Shown here: positions 1-5,067 of the stretch, one piece after another
How positions within the stretch are numbered: position 1 is the stretch's first letter
Layout of the letters: each line of letters starts with the position of its first letter
Assembly (NCBI GenBank): GCA_020718125.1
Contig: DYDC01000215.1
Span: 1-5,087, forward strand
Length of the DNA stretch: 5,087 nt
Source of the DNA: Methylacidiphilum sp.
GTDB lineage: Bacteria; Verrucomicrobiota; Verrucomicrobiia; CAIQCK01
Direction of reading: 5' to 3'
Made by a program: the position numbers and the translations under genes
The notes under the pieces: model-generated
Database searches by the model: none
What the model was told of the DNA's origin: nothing
Seen by the model: the letters and a program-made list of their open reading frames with translations, nothing else

Positions 1-2
1 AG

Positions 3-62
3 AAAGAGATGCGGAAGGCGATGGCGGAAGTGATGAAGGAAATGTCTAATGTTGAGACCTGA
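3..62 (+). CDS. C-terminal end of an unidentified protein (partial)
   Basis: The plus-strand reading frame is open from the window edge to a TGA at 60-62. It encodes 19 residues, rich in Lys, Glu, Met and Ala, which look like the end of an amphipathic helix and finish in MSNVET. The gene would converge on selB with a gap of about 40 bp. No family can be recognised from so short a piece, and chance openness over 20 codons is quite possible. Called only because the composition looks protein-like and the convergent layout is sensible. Confidence 0.3.
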   Translation, partial: KEMRKAMAEVMKEMSNVET

Positions 63-72
63 CCCCCATTGT

Positions 73-92
73 TGGCCACCGGAAAGGTGCCA
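73..92. terminator. Stem-loop between converging genes, possible weak bidirectional terminator
   Basis: TGGCCACC and GGTGCCA pair as a 7-bp stem with one bulged C around the loop GGAAA. It lies just beyond the selB stop and just beyond the putative plus-strand stop at 62. There is no T-run on either side, so it is not a standard intrinsic terminator. Termination is inferred from position alone. Confidence 0.3.
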
Positions 93-101
93 GGGGATTC
101 A

Positions 102-1982
102 TCATGTCCCCCGCAACTTTCGCACGTCACCCGTGCGCCGCGTCACGCCTTCTTTGTCCATCTTCTCCAGCAGCGGCACCACGATACGCCGGTTGGTCTT
201 CAACATCTCGCGCAACTCCGACATCGTCGCCTGGCCGCGCTGCTTCAGGAACTCCCGCACCCGGCGGCATGCCTCGTCGTGGCTTTCCTTCAAGATCACC
301 TCGTCCGTCCCGAACTCGACGACGAGCTTTGCGTCACGCAGGTAGCGCAGCGCCTGCGGATCGCACTCCTTGCGGCGCGGCGTGTTGAACGGATCGGTCG
401 CCAGCTTCTTCAGCAGCCCTTCAGCAATCGCATTGAGTTGCCCGGTTGCCTTTGGTTTGTGGGCGGGCCGGCGGATGATCGTCTCATCGCGGACGAACTG
501 CCCGCCCACGCAAAGGTCGTTCAGCAACTCAGCCAGAACTTCCGCGCCAGCGCCCAGCATCGCCTGCAACTCGCCGAGCGGCAGACCCGGCTTTTCCGGA
601 TGGTCGCAATGCAGCGCGTCAATCGTCTGCGTCGCGCGGGCGAGCGTGTCTTTCCACAACACACCGTCGGCGGCGAATGCCGCGCAAACCTTCGCGCCCG
701 CCTCGCGCAACGCCGCCTCGACCGCCGCCGCGCTGAATCGCGATTTCACCAGTAGCGTCGCGCGCGGCACGATGCCGTCGTGCGCGAGCCATGCGCGGAT
801 CAGTTCGGTCTCGCCGGGCTGTGGCGTGCCAGCGAGCGTGTGGACGCGGGATTCCTTCGACCCGCCCCGGCGCGCATCGGCGTCGAGCACGAGGCCGCCC
901 GCAATGGTTGTCGCTTCACGGATGATGAACCGGTCGCCGACGAAGCAATAGACCGGCTCCTCGAACCGCAACTGGCCGACCGCCTGTTGTCCGGGCAGTA
1001 GTTCCTTCGTATCGAACAACGTCAGCCGCGCGCGCCAGTGGCCGCTGCCGAGCGAGACGTTGATGACCTCGTTGTGCTTCAGCTTCGTCTTTGCGCGCGA
1101 CGAAATGGTCAACAGCGCATCCAGCGTGTCGCTTGGCCTGCCGAGTCCCGGCCGCGTCAGGACGTGACCGCGATGGACGGCGTCCACGGCGACGTCGGTG
1201 AGATTGATGGCACACCGAGCGCCTGGGCCGAGCGTGGCCACCTCGCGGCCGTGGTTGTGCAGCGACCGGGCGCGCGTGGCGATGTCGCCCGGCTGGATGA
1301 CGAGCTTGTCGTCGCGGGCGATGGAGCCGCCGACCAACGTGCCGGTGACGACCGTGCCGATGCCTTTCAACGTGAAAGTGCGGTCCACGTGCAGCCGCGG
1401 CTTGCCGATGTCGGCGGGCGCGGGCGCGGCGGCGAGCGTGTCGAGGATGGTCTGCTTGAGCTGCTCGATGCCCGCGCCGGTGTGGGCGGAGACTTTGACT
1501 ACAGGCCAGTCCGCGCGGGGTAGGGGAATGTCGCCCGGCGCGAGGTCGCGCTTGGTGACGACAAAGATGCCGCGCTCGACACCGAGGTAGTCGAGGATCT
1601 GGAGGTGCTCCTCGCTCTGAGGCATCCAGCCTTCGTTGGCGGCGACGACGAACAGCGCGGCGTTCATGAACGCGATGCCGCTCGCGGCGTTGCGCACGAA
1701 GTCCTCGTGGCCCGGCACATCCACGATGCCGATGTTGAATTCAATCTCCTGTAGCGGCGGTCCATGACCGCCGGCTGATTCTGATTCGGAGATTCGGCGG
1801 TCGGAGACCGCCGCCACAGGAGCGGCCATCCGAAGATTGGCGAACCCGAGGTCAATCGTGATGCCGCGCGCCTTCTCCTCCGGCAGCCGGTCGGGGTCGG
1901 TGCCGGTCAGCGCCCGCACCAAAGCCGACTTGCCGTGGTCCACGTGACCGGCGGTGCCGAGGATGAAGTTGCGGATGGACAT
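102..1982 (-). CDS. selB: Selenocysteine-specific translation elongation factor SelB
   Basis: SelB is an EF-Tu-like GTPase that binds Sec-tRNA-Sec and the SECIS hairpin and delivers Sec to in-frame UGA on the ribosome. The 626-residue product begins MSIRNFILGTAGHVDHGKS. It shows the G1 P-loop GHVDHGKS (12-19), the switch I region RGITIDLG (39-46), G3 DVPGH (88-92), the G4 variant TKRD (143-146; SelB proteins commonly have TK.D) and SAHTG (165-169). Beta-barrel domains follow from about 196, then C-terminal winged helices ending RRIVVPLLEKMDKEGVTRRT, the part that binds SECIS RNA. Residues 54-79 are an insertion encoded by a palindromic repeat, between switch I and G3. An ATG at 2021 would add 13 residues and overlap the selA stop as ATGA; I prefer 1982 because the family starts just before the first beta strand. 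Neither start has a good Shine-Dalgarno sequence, so coupling to selA is likely. Confidence 0.96.
   Translation of the reverse strand: MSIRNFILGTAGHVDHGKSALVRALTGTDPDRLPEEKARGITIDLGFANLRMAAPVAAVSDRRISESESAGGHGPPLQEIEFNIGIVDVPGHEDFVRNAASGIAFMNAALFVVAANEGWMPQSEEHLQILDYLGVERGIFVVTKRDLAPGDIPLPRADWPVVKVSAHTGAGIEQLKQTILDTLAAAPAPADIGKPRLHVDRTFTLKGIGTVVTGTLVGGSIARDDKLVIQPGDIATRARSLHNHGREVATLGPGARCAINLTDVAVDAVHRGHVLTRPGLGRPSDTLDALLTISSRAKTKLKHNEVINVSLGSGHWRARLTLFDTKELLPGQQAVGQLRFEEPVYCFVGDRFIIREATTIAGGLVLDADARRGGSKESRVHTLAGTPQPGETELIRAWLAHDGIVPRATLLVKSRFSAAAVEAALREAGAKVCAAFAADGVLWKDTLARATQTIDALHCDHPEKPGLPLGELQAMLGAGAEVLAELLNDLCVGGQFVRDETIIRRPAHKPKATGQLNAIAEGLLKKLATDPFNTPRRKECDPQALRYLRDAKLVVEFGTDEVILKESHDEACRRVREFLKQRGQATMSELREMLKTNRRIVVPLLEKMDKEGVTRRTGDVRKLRGT
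1746..1822. repeat. REP/BIME-like palindromic element inserted in frame within selB
   Basis: The 17-nt ends CTCCTGTAGCGGCGGTC (1746-1762) and GACCGCCGCCACAGGAG (1806-1822) are inverted repeats with one mismatch, which is a G-U pair in the selB mRNA. Each half is also a perfect hairpin of its own: CGGCGGTC-CAT-GACCGCCG at 1755-1773 and CGGCGGTC-GGA-GACCGCCG at 1795-1813. Both have an 8-bp stem and a 3-nt loop. The outer edges carry GTAG (1751-1754) and, on the other strand, GTGG. Two facing REPs with a GTAG-type tetranucleotide match the layout of BIME elements. The element encodes 26 residues of SelB with no stop. Confidence 0.85.
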
Positions 1983-1987
1983 GGAAA

Positions 1988-2053
1988 GTAGTCCGGTCAC
2001 TCCGTGACGCGAAATCGTCATAAGGATGCCGCGTCACGGAGTGACGCGACTAC
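1988..2053. repeat. REP/BIME-like inverted repeat spanning the selA/selB junction
   Basis: Two 24-nt arms, 1988-2011 and 2030-2053, are inverted copies differing at two adjacent positions and separated by 18 nt. Each arm starts with GTAG read inward. The right arm is a perfect hairpin, CGCGTCAC-GGA-GTGACGCG (2030-2048). The left contains GTCAC-TCC-GTGAC (1996-2008). The right arm encodes the last residues of SelA (VVASLRDA). The selA stop and the upstream selB ATG (2021) lie in the central loop, and the preferred selB ATG (1982) lies just past the left arm. The RNA could form one long hairpin or two short ones, which may affect selB initiation (inference). Confidence 0.85.
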
Positions 2054-3361
2054 GATGTCATCCTGCGGCGGGAACACTGTCCTCAGGTCGAGCTTGAACG
2101 CGCCGCGCTCGGAGTAGCCGATTACCGGTGGCGTGTGGGCGCGCAGGCGGCGGGCGAATTCCTCCAGCGGGATGCGCGGCACGATGTCCACCGTCACCGA
2201 CTCGAATGACGAGCGCGGCAGCGTGCCGCCGCCAACCTGGCCGCGGCCGGTGCCGATGGAGGCCTTGAGCGGCGCGCCAGCCAACGCGGTGACGATGGTT
2301 TCGGCGCGAGCGCGCAGCTTCTCCATCGCCTCGGCGAGCAACGTGATTGTGCGGACCTGCGACTCCTCGCCACGAAGGTAAAGGTCGGCGGTCGTTTGGA
2401 GCGCGGAGAGGATGAGCTTGTCGCAGCGGAGCGCGCGGAAGAACGGGTCTTTCTTCAGCGCGGCGACGAGCTTGGCGCGGCCGGCAATAATGCCGGCCTG
2501 CGGGCCGCCGAGGAGTTTGTCGCCGCTGAAGGTGACGAGGTCCACGCCGCGCTTGAGCGCTTCGGCGGCGGTCGGCTCGTGTTCGAGGCCGAAAAGTTTC
2601 GTTTCGATGACCGCGCCACTGCCGAGGTCTTCAATGAAGGGCACTCGTTTCTTCTTCGCCAGCGCGGCGATCTCCTCGGTGTCGGGCGACTCGACGAAGC
2701 CGCCCATGAAGAAATTGCTGCGGTGGACCTTGAGGATGAGGCCGGTGTTCTTGCCGATGGCGCGGGCGTAATCGCCGAGAGTCGTCTTGTTGGTCGCGCC
2801 GACTTCGCGCAGCTTCGCGCCGCTGGCTTCAAGGATTTCCGGGATGCGGAACCCGCCGCCGATCTGGACCAGTTCGCCGCGGGATATGACGACCTCGCGG
2901 CCGAGCGCGAGATGACGCAACACGAGAACAAGCGCGGCGGCGCAGTTGTTGACGACGGTGGCGGCCTCCGCGCCGCAGAGGACGGCCAGCGCGGTTTCCA
3001 GATAAGCGGCGCGTCCACCGCGCGCGCCGCCGGTGAGGTCGTATTCGAGGTTGTTGTAGTGGCTGCCGATGTCGGCCAGCGTCTCGATCGCGCGCGGGCC
3101 GAGCGGGGCGCGGCCAAAGTTGGTGTGGACGAGGATGCCGGTGCCGTTGATGACGGGTTGGATGCGTTGCGCGTGGAGGGTGGCGAGCGTGGAGCGTAAA
3201 GCGGTGATGACAGCGTCGCGCTCGATGGTGGTCCTGGCGGCTTTCTTGCGCAACGCGGCGAGTTCGCGCCGGACGACGGCGGTTACGAGGGGCCGCGGCA
3301 AGCCGGTGTCGCCGAGTTCTTGAAGGACTTTTTCGACCTGCGGAATATCACGCAACGACAT
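2018..3361 (-). CDS. selA: L-seryl-tRNA(Sec) selenium transferase SelA
   Basis: SelA is a PLP-dependent, fold-type I enzyme that converts Ser-tRNA-Sec to Sec-tRNA-Sec using selenophosphate. The product has 447 residues, close to the roughly 460 usual in bacteria. Family features are the N-terminal tRNA-contacting segment IPQVEKVLQ (6-14), the core motif INGTGILVHTNFGRAPLG (71-88), LEYDLTGGARGGR (105-117), VNNCAAA (137-143), the PLP-lysine motif SGDKLLGGPQAG with Lys282, and FKLDLRTVFP (422-431) near the end. The ATG at 3361 is chosen over upstream in-frame codons because homologues start here and AAGGAG lies upstream. The start overlaps the end of selD by 14 nt, indicating coupled translation. 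The last residues (about 437-444, VVASLRDA) are encoded by one arm of a REP-like repeat, so the native tail has probably been replaced or extended. Confidence 0.96.
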   Translation of the reverse strand: MSLRDIPQVEKVLQELGDTGLPRPLVTAVVRRELAALRKKAARTTIERDAVITALRSTLATLHAQRIQPVINGTGILVHTNFGRAPLGPRAIETLADIGSHYNNLEYDLTGGARGGRAAYLETALAVLCGAEAATVVNNCAAALVLVLRHLALGREVVISRGELVQIGGGFRIPEILEASGAKLREVGATNKTTLGDYARAIGKNTGLILKVHRSNFFMGGFVESPDTEEIAALAKKKRVPFIEDLGSGAVIETKLFGLEHEPTAAEALKRGVDLVTFSGDKLLGGPQAGIIAGRAKLVAALKKDPFFRALRCDKLILSALQTTADLYLRGEESQVRTITLLAEAMEKLRARAETIVTALAGAPLKASIGTGRGQVGGGTLPRSSFESVTVDIVPRIPLEEFARRLRAHTPPVIGYSERGAFKLDLRTVFPPQDDIVVASLRDAASL

Positions 3362-4394
3362 GGATGGTCTTCTCCTTGGTGATTCGGCCGATGATGACGG
3401 CGCAGAGGGTGTTGTGGCTGCGGCAGAGGCGGAGGACAGCAGCGGCGCAGCGCAGGCCGGCGCTGATGAGCAGGCCGCCGGAGGTCTGCGCGTCGGCGAG
3501 CAGATACTTCCGCGCGTCGGTGACGGCGGGATCCCATCGGACGACTTCGTTTGCGTGATCGAGATTATGATGAGTGCCGCCGGGGACGCAGTCGGCGGCG
3601 ATAAGTTGCCAGACATGCGGCAAAGCGGGCGAAGCACTCGCCCAGGTTCTCGCGCCGACGCCGCTCTCACGACACATCGAGCGCAAATGGCCGAGCAGGC
3701 CGAAGCCGGTCACGTCGGTGAGCGCGTGGACGTGGCCGGTAGCGGCCAGCGCGGTGCCGACGTCGTTGAGGCGCGTCATGGAGCGGATGGCGGCACGGGC
3801 GGCGGCGGGCGGCGTTTTGCCGCGCTTGATGCCGGTGCTGACGATGCCAGTGCCGAGCGGTTTGGTGAGGATGAGCACGTCACCGGGGCGCGCGCCAGCG
3901 TTGGTCAGGACGCGGCGCGGATGGACGATCCCGGTGACGCTGAGGCCGTAGATCGGTTCGGGGTTGCGGATGGAATGGCCGCCGACGAGGGCGCAGCGGG
4001 CCTCGCGGCACTTCTCGGCGCCGCCGCGCAGGATGGCCGTGATGGTTGCGGGCGGCACGAGGTCCTGTGGCATACCGACGATGTTCATGGCGGTCAGTGG
4101 CCGGCCGCCCATTGCATAGACGTCGCTGAGCGAGTTGGTGGCGGCGATGAGTCCGTAGGTGTATGCGTCATCCACGATGGGCGGGAAAAAATCGAGCGTC
4201 TGCACGAGTGCGCGGCGCGCGTCCAGCCGATACACGCCGGCGTCGTCGGCGGTGTTGCTGCCAACGAGCACGTTGCGGTCGGTCACGCGCGGGAACTGAC
4301 GCAGAACCTGCGCCAGGGTCTTCTGGCCGAGCTTGGCGGCTCAACCCGCGCAGGAGGCGAGCGTCGTGAGCCGGATTTTTCGTCCTTTATTCAT
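3348..4394 (-). CDS. selD: Selenide, water dikinase (selenophosphate synthetase), selenocysteine-containing
   Basis: SelD makes selenophosphate from selenide and ATP, the selenium donor for SelA. Read with the in-frame TGA at 4343-4341 as Sec, the product has 348 residues, matching the roughly 347 usual for SelD. The N-terminus is MNKGRKIRLTTLASCAG-Sec18-AAKLG. Sec18 occupies the site of the catalytic Cys17 of E. coli SelD, and Lys21 matches its essential Lys20. Further motifs are NTADDAGVY (47-55, metal/ATP aspartates), QTLDFFPPIVDDAYTYG, NSLSDVYAMGGRPLTAMNI, GHSI, TDVTGFGLLGHL, CVPGGTHHNLDH and AQTSGGLLIS. An in-frame TAG at 4403-4401 makes 4394 the first possible start; it has no strong Shine-Dalgarno. 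If TGA were read as stop, only 17 residues would be made. A SECIS hairpin follows the TGA. The 3' end overlaps selA by 14 nt. Confidence 0.95.
3369..3377 (-). promoter_or_regulatory. Ribosome binding site of selA, inside selD
   Basis: The minus strand reads AAGGAGAAG here, ending 7 nt before the selA ATG at 3361 with the GGAG core 10 nt away. It lies within the last codons of selD. It decides the selA start against longer in-frame extensions that run into selD sequence. Confidence 0.7.
4296..4316 (-). promoter_or_regulatory. Bacterial SECIS hairpin of selD
   Basis: In the selD mRNA, CUGGCGCA pairs with UGCGUCAG in an unbroken 8-bp stem (one G-U) closing the loop GGUUC. The stem begins 25 nt after the UGA Sec codon. 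That fits the known bacterial SECIS range and the need for a G among the first loop bases. SelB should bind this loop. The stem is also coding sequence (LAQVLRQ). Confidence 0.85.
4341..4343 (-). other. UGA selenocysteine codon of selD (Sec18)
   Basis: The TGA lies in frame between SCAG and AAKLG, a well-known SelD active-site context where other SelD proteins carry Cys or Sec. The reading frame continues for 330 more codons of conserved SelD sequence. Recoding is therefore required for a functional protein. Confidence 0.94.
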
Positions 4395-4427
4395 TGGTTT
4401 CTACTCAGGCAGAAAGGCAGAGGTTCG

Positions 4428-4492
4428 AACAGGGAAGACGGGAAGTCGCGAAGACGAGATGGGCTGCTTCCCCTCTTTGCGCCTTCCCTGTT
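4428..4492. repeat. Two-tier inverted repeat between tRNA-Sec and selD
   Basis: AACAGGGAAG (4428-4437) and CTTCCCTGTT (4483-4492) are a perfect 10-bp inverted repeat. Inside lies a second pair, GGGAAG (4440-4445) and CTTCCC (4467-4472). In the minus-strand RNA these could stack as a stem with an asymmetric internal loop (10 nt against 2 nt), 34 nt before the selD ATG and 18 nt after the tRNA CCA end. There is no following U-run, so it is not a standard terminator. A role in selD expression or tRNA 3' processing is only inference. Confidence 0.6.
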
Positions 4493-4510
4493 TTATTTCT
4501 GCTGTGAGAA

Positions 4511-4606
4511 TGGCGGAAAGGGCAGGAATCGAACCTACCTGGCCCGCTTGCGCGAGCCGCGACGGTTTTGAAGACCGCGGGGGCCACCAGGCACCCATCA
4601 CTTTCC
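4511..4606 (-). tRNA. selC: tRNA-Sec (anticodon UCA)
   Basis: The 96-nt tRNA reads UGA as Sec after serylation and conversion by SelA. The anticodon stem (4578-4574 with 4566-4562) closes the loop CUUCAAA, with UCA at 4571-4569. The D-arm is extended, GGGUGCC-UGGU-GGCCCCC, with 6 of 7 positions paired. The variable arm is long, GGCUCGC-GCAA-GCGGGCC, with 7 bp. The T-loop is UUCGAUU. The discriminator is G, and CCA is encoded (4513-4511). These are hallmarks of bacterial tRNA-Sec. The acceptor helix GGAAAG/CUUUCC is 6 bp and the T-stem can be 6 bp, giving 12 stacked pairs where bacterial tRNA-Sec usually has 8+5. A standard 7/5 fold would have a U-C mismatch. It lies between the selW-like gene and selD on the same strand, so excision from a longer transcript is likely. 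Confidence 0.95.
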
Positions 4607-4611
4607 GAAGG

Positions 4612-4639
4612 GTCGAGAGTCGAGAGCGGAGAGCCGAGG
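4612..4639. repeat. Four imperfect heptamer tandem repeats
   Basis: The sequence is GTCGAGA, GTCGAGA, GCGGAGA, GCCGAGG, directly beside the tRNA 5' end. It is a short degenerate array with no coding sense that I can see. It probably reflects slippage. Confidence 0.5.
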
Positions 4640-4640
4640 G

Positions 4641-4679
4641 CCGGAATCGGATCAGAGCTTGGCGCGGATGAGCTTGAGG
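4641..4679. repeat. Direct repeat copy 1 of the selW-like gene 3' end
   Basis: This 39-bp stretch is identical to 4707-4745. It duplicates the last eight codons, the stop and the first bases beyond it. The two copies are 66 bp apart, a multiple of three, with 27 bp of unrelated sequence between them. This copy lies outside the gene and is probably the duplicate. Confidence 0.9.
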
Positions 4680-4706
4680 TGTTCCCGCACGCGCAACCAG
4701 CGTGAG

Positions 4707-4745
4707 CCGGAATCGGATCAGAGCTTGGCGCGGATGAGCTTGAGG
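4707..4745. repeat. Direct repeat copy 2, forming the real 3' end of the selW-like gene
   Basis: Identical over 39 bp to 4641-4679. This copy is continuous with the coding sequence and encodes LKLIRAKL and the stop. Between the copies the frame stays open (beginning SDSGSRWLRVREHL) to the second stop, so read-through would add 21 or 22 residues ending in the same LKLIRAKL. Confidence 0.9.
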
Positions 4746-4957
4746 ACCTGTTCCGGTTCGGGGAATTGGCCGGTTTCGGCCTTGGAATAGACGCTCTTCC
4801 CGTCCACGAGGACTTCGAAGATGCCGCCCTTGCCGGGGACGAGGGTGAGGGGCTTGATGTCGAACTTAAGCTCACTGAGCAACCTTTCCGTCAGACCGAC
4901 GGCTTTCGGTTCGTAGTTTCACTGAGCGCAATACTGGATCTCGATGTGGACTGACAT
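4718..4957 (-). CDS. SelW-like (Rdx family) selenoprotein, CxxU thioredoxin-fold
   Basis: The 79-residue product begins MSVHIEIQYCAQ-Sec13-NYEPKAVGL and continues with the Rdx pattern LTLVPGKGGIFEVLVDGKSVYSKAETGQFPEP. This is the SelW/SelT/SelH-type Rdx family: small cytosolic thioredoxin-fold proteins with a CxxC or CxxU redox pair just after beta-strand 1. Cys10 and Sec13 form the pair here. The exact redox partner is unknown. The TGA at 4921-4919 must be read as Sec, since conserved family sequence continues past it and a SECIS hairpin follows. Length is typical of the family. The start is supported by GGAG 6 nt upstream and by a promoter. The gene leads the Sec machinery block and is the one target selenoprotein here besides SelD. 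No signal peptide or membrane segment is seen. Confidence 0.93.
4881..4911 (-). promoter_or_regulatory. Bacterial SECIS hairpin of the selW-like gene
   Basis: In the mRNA, CCGUC (4902-4898) pairs with GACGG (4892-4888) around the loop GGUCU. Below an internal loop, AACC (4911-4908) pairs with GGUU (4884-4881). The upper stem starts 17 nt after the UGA. The GGUCU loop resembles the apical loop of the E. coli fdhF SECIS as I recall it, which supports SelB binding. Confidence 0.88.
4919..4921 (-). other. UGA selenocysteine codon of the selW-like gene (Sec13)
   Basis: The in-frame TGA is codon 13, within CAQ-UGA-NYEP, exactly the second redox position of the Rdx CxxC/U motif. Family-like sequence runs on for 66 codons after it. 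Confidence 0.92.
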
Positions 4958-4963
4958 GGTGTT

Positions 4964-4967
4964 CTCC
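4964..4967 (-). promoter_or_regulatory. Ribosome binding site of the selW-like gene
   Basis: The minus strand reads GGAG, 6 nt before the ATG at 4957. It is a canonical Shine-Dalgarno core and spacing, and it fixes the start of a gene otherwise hidden by its early UGA. Confidence 0.75.
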
Positions 4968-4980
4968 GATTGCGCGCGAA

Positions 4981-5008
4981 ACTATCACCCGGCCCCCGCG
5001 AGCGTCAA
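4981..5008 (-). promoter_or_regulatory. Putative sigma70-type promoter of the Sec cassette
   Basis: The minus strand has TTGACG (5008-5003; 5 of 6 to the -35 consensus) and GATAGT (4986-4981; 4 of 6 to the -10 consensus), spaced by 16 bp. The start of transcription would fall about 17-20 nt before the selW-like ATG, leaving a short leader with the GGAG site. It is the best promoter-like site ahead of the block, but has not been tested. Confidence 0.5.
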
Positions 5009-5067
5009 GGTTGCTGCCGGGAGTCGAACGCGGGACGGGCGCAACTTGACACACGCACCACGATCAA

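Noticed and set aside
69..755. 228-residue plus-strand open frame opposite selB
   Set aside because: It is antisense to well-conserved SelB sequence, has an Arg/Ala/Gln-rich composition typical of shadow frames in high-GC DNA, and shows no recognisable motif.
1746..2053. CRISPR array
   Set aside because: There are only two palindromic elements with different stem sequences and no regular spacers.
2396..3199. 267-residue plus-strand open frame opposite selA
   Set aside because: It mirrors SelA codons, its composition is dominated by Ala, Gly, Glu and Asp, and no start signal is seen. SelA on the other strand is certain.
2018..3670. selA extended upstream to a 550-residue protein
   Set aside because: The first 103 residues are selD sequence in another frame. 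SelA homologues and the AAGGAG site support the start at 3361.
3360..4571. 403-residue plus-strand open frame opposite selD and running into the tRNA
   Set aside because: It covers selD, the leader and part of tRNA-Sec in antisense. A real gene is very unlikely to do so, and the sequence is low-complexity Ala/Gly/Asp.
4654..4720. Second Sec codon at the TGA ending the selW-like gene
   Set aside because: The product already has full family length at that stop. The hairpin just after it (CACGC/GCGTG with a 7-nt loop) has a poor match to the two SECIS loops here. The open stretch is better explained by duplication.
4405..4875. 156-residue minus-strand frame with Ser/Pro-rich repeats
   Set aside because: It is an off-frame reading of the selW-like gene, the direct repeats and the tRNA. 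The repeated SSSSAPSSDPIPA is simply the 39-bp repeat read twice.
5015..5040. Possible tRNA T-arm on the minus strand (GTTCGACTCCCGG)
   Set aside because: Only a T-loop-like string is present; the stem is mismatched and no anticodon arm or acceptor could be found around it.
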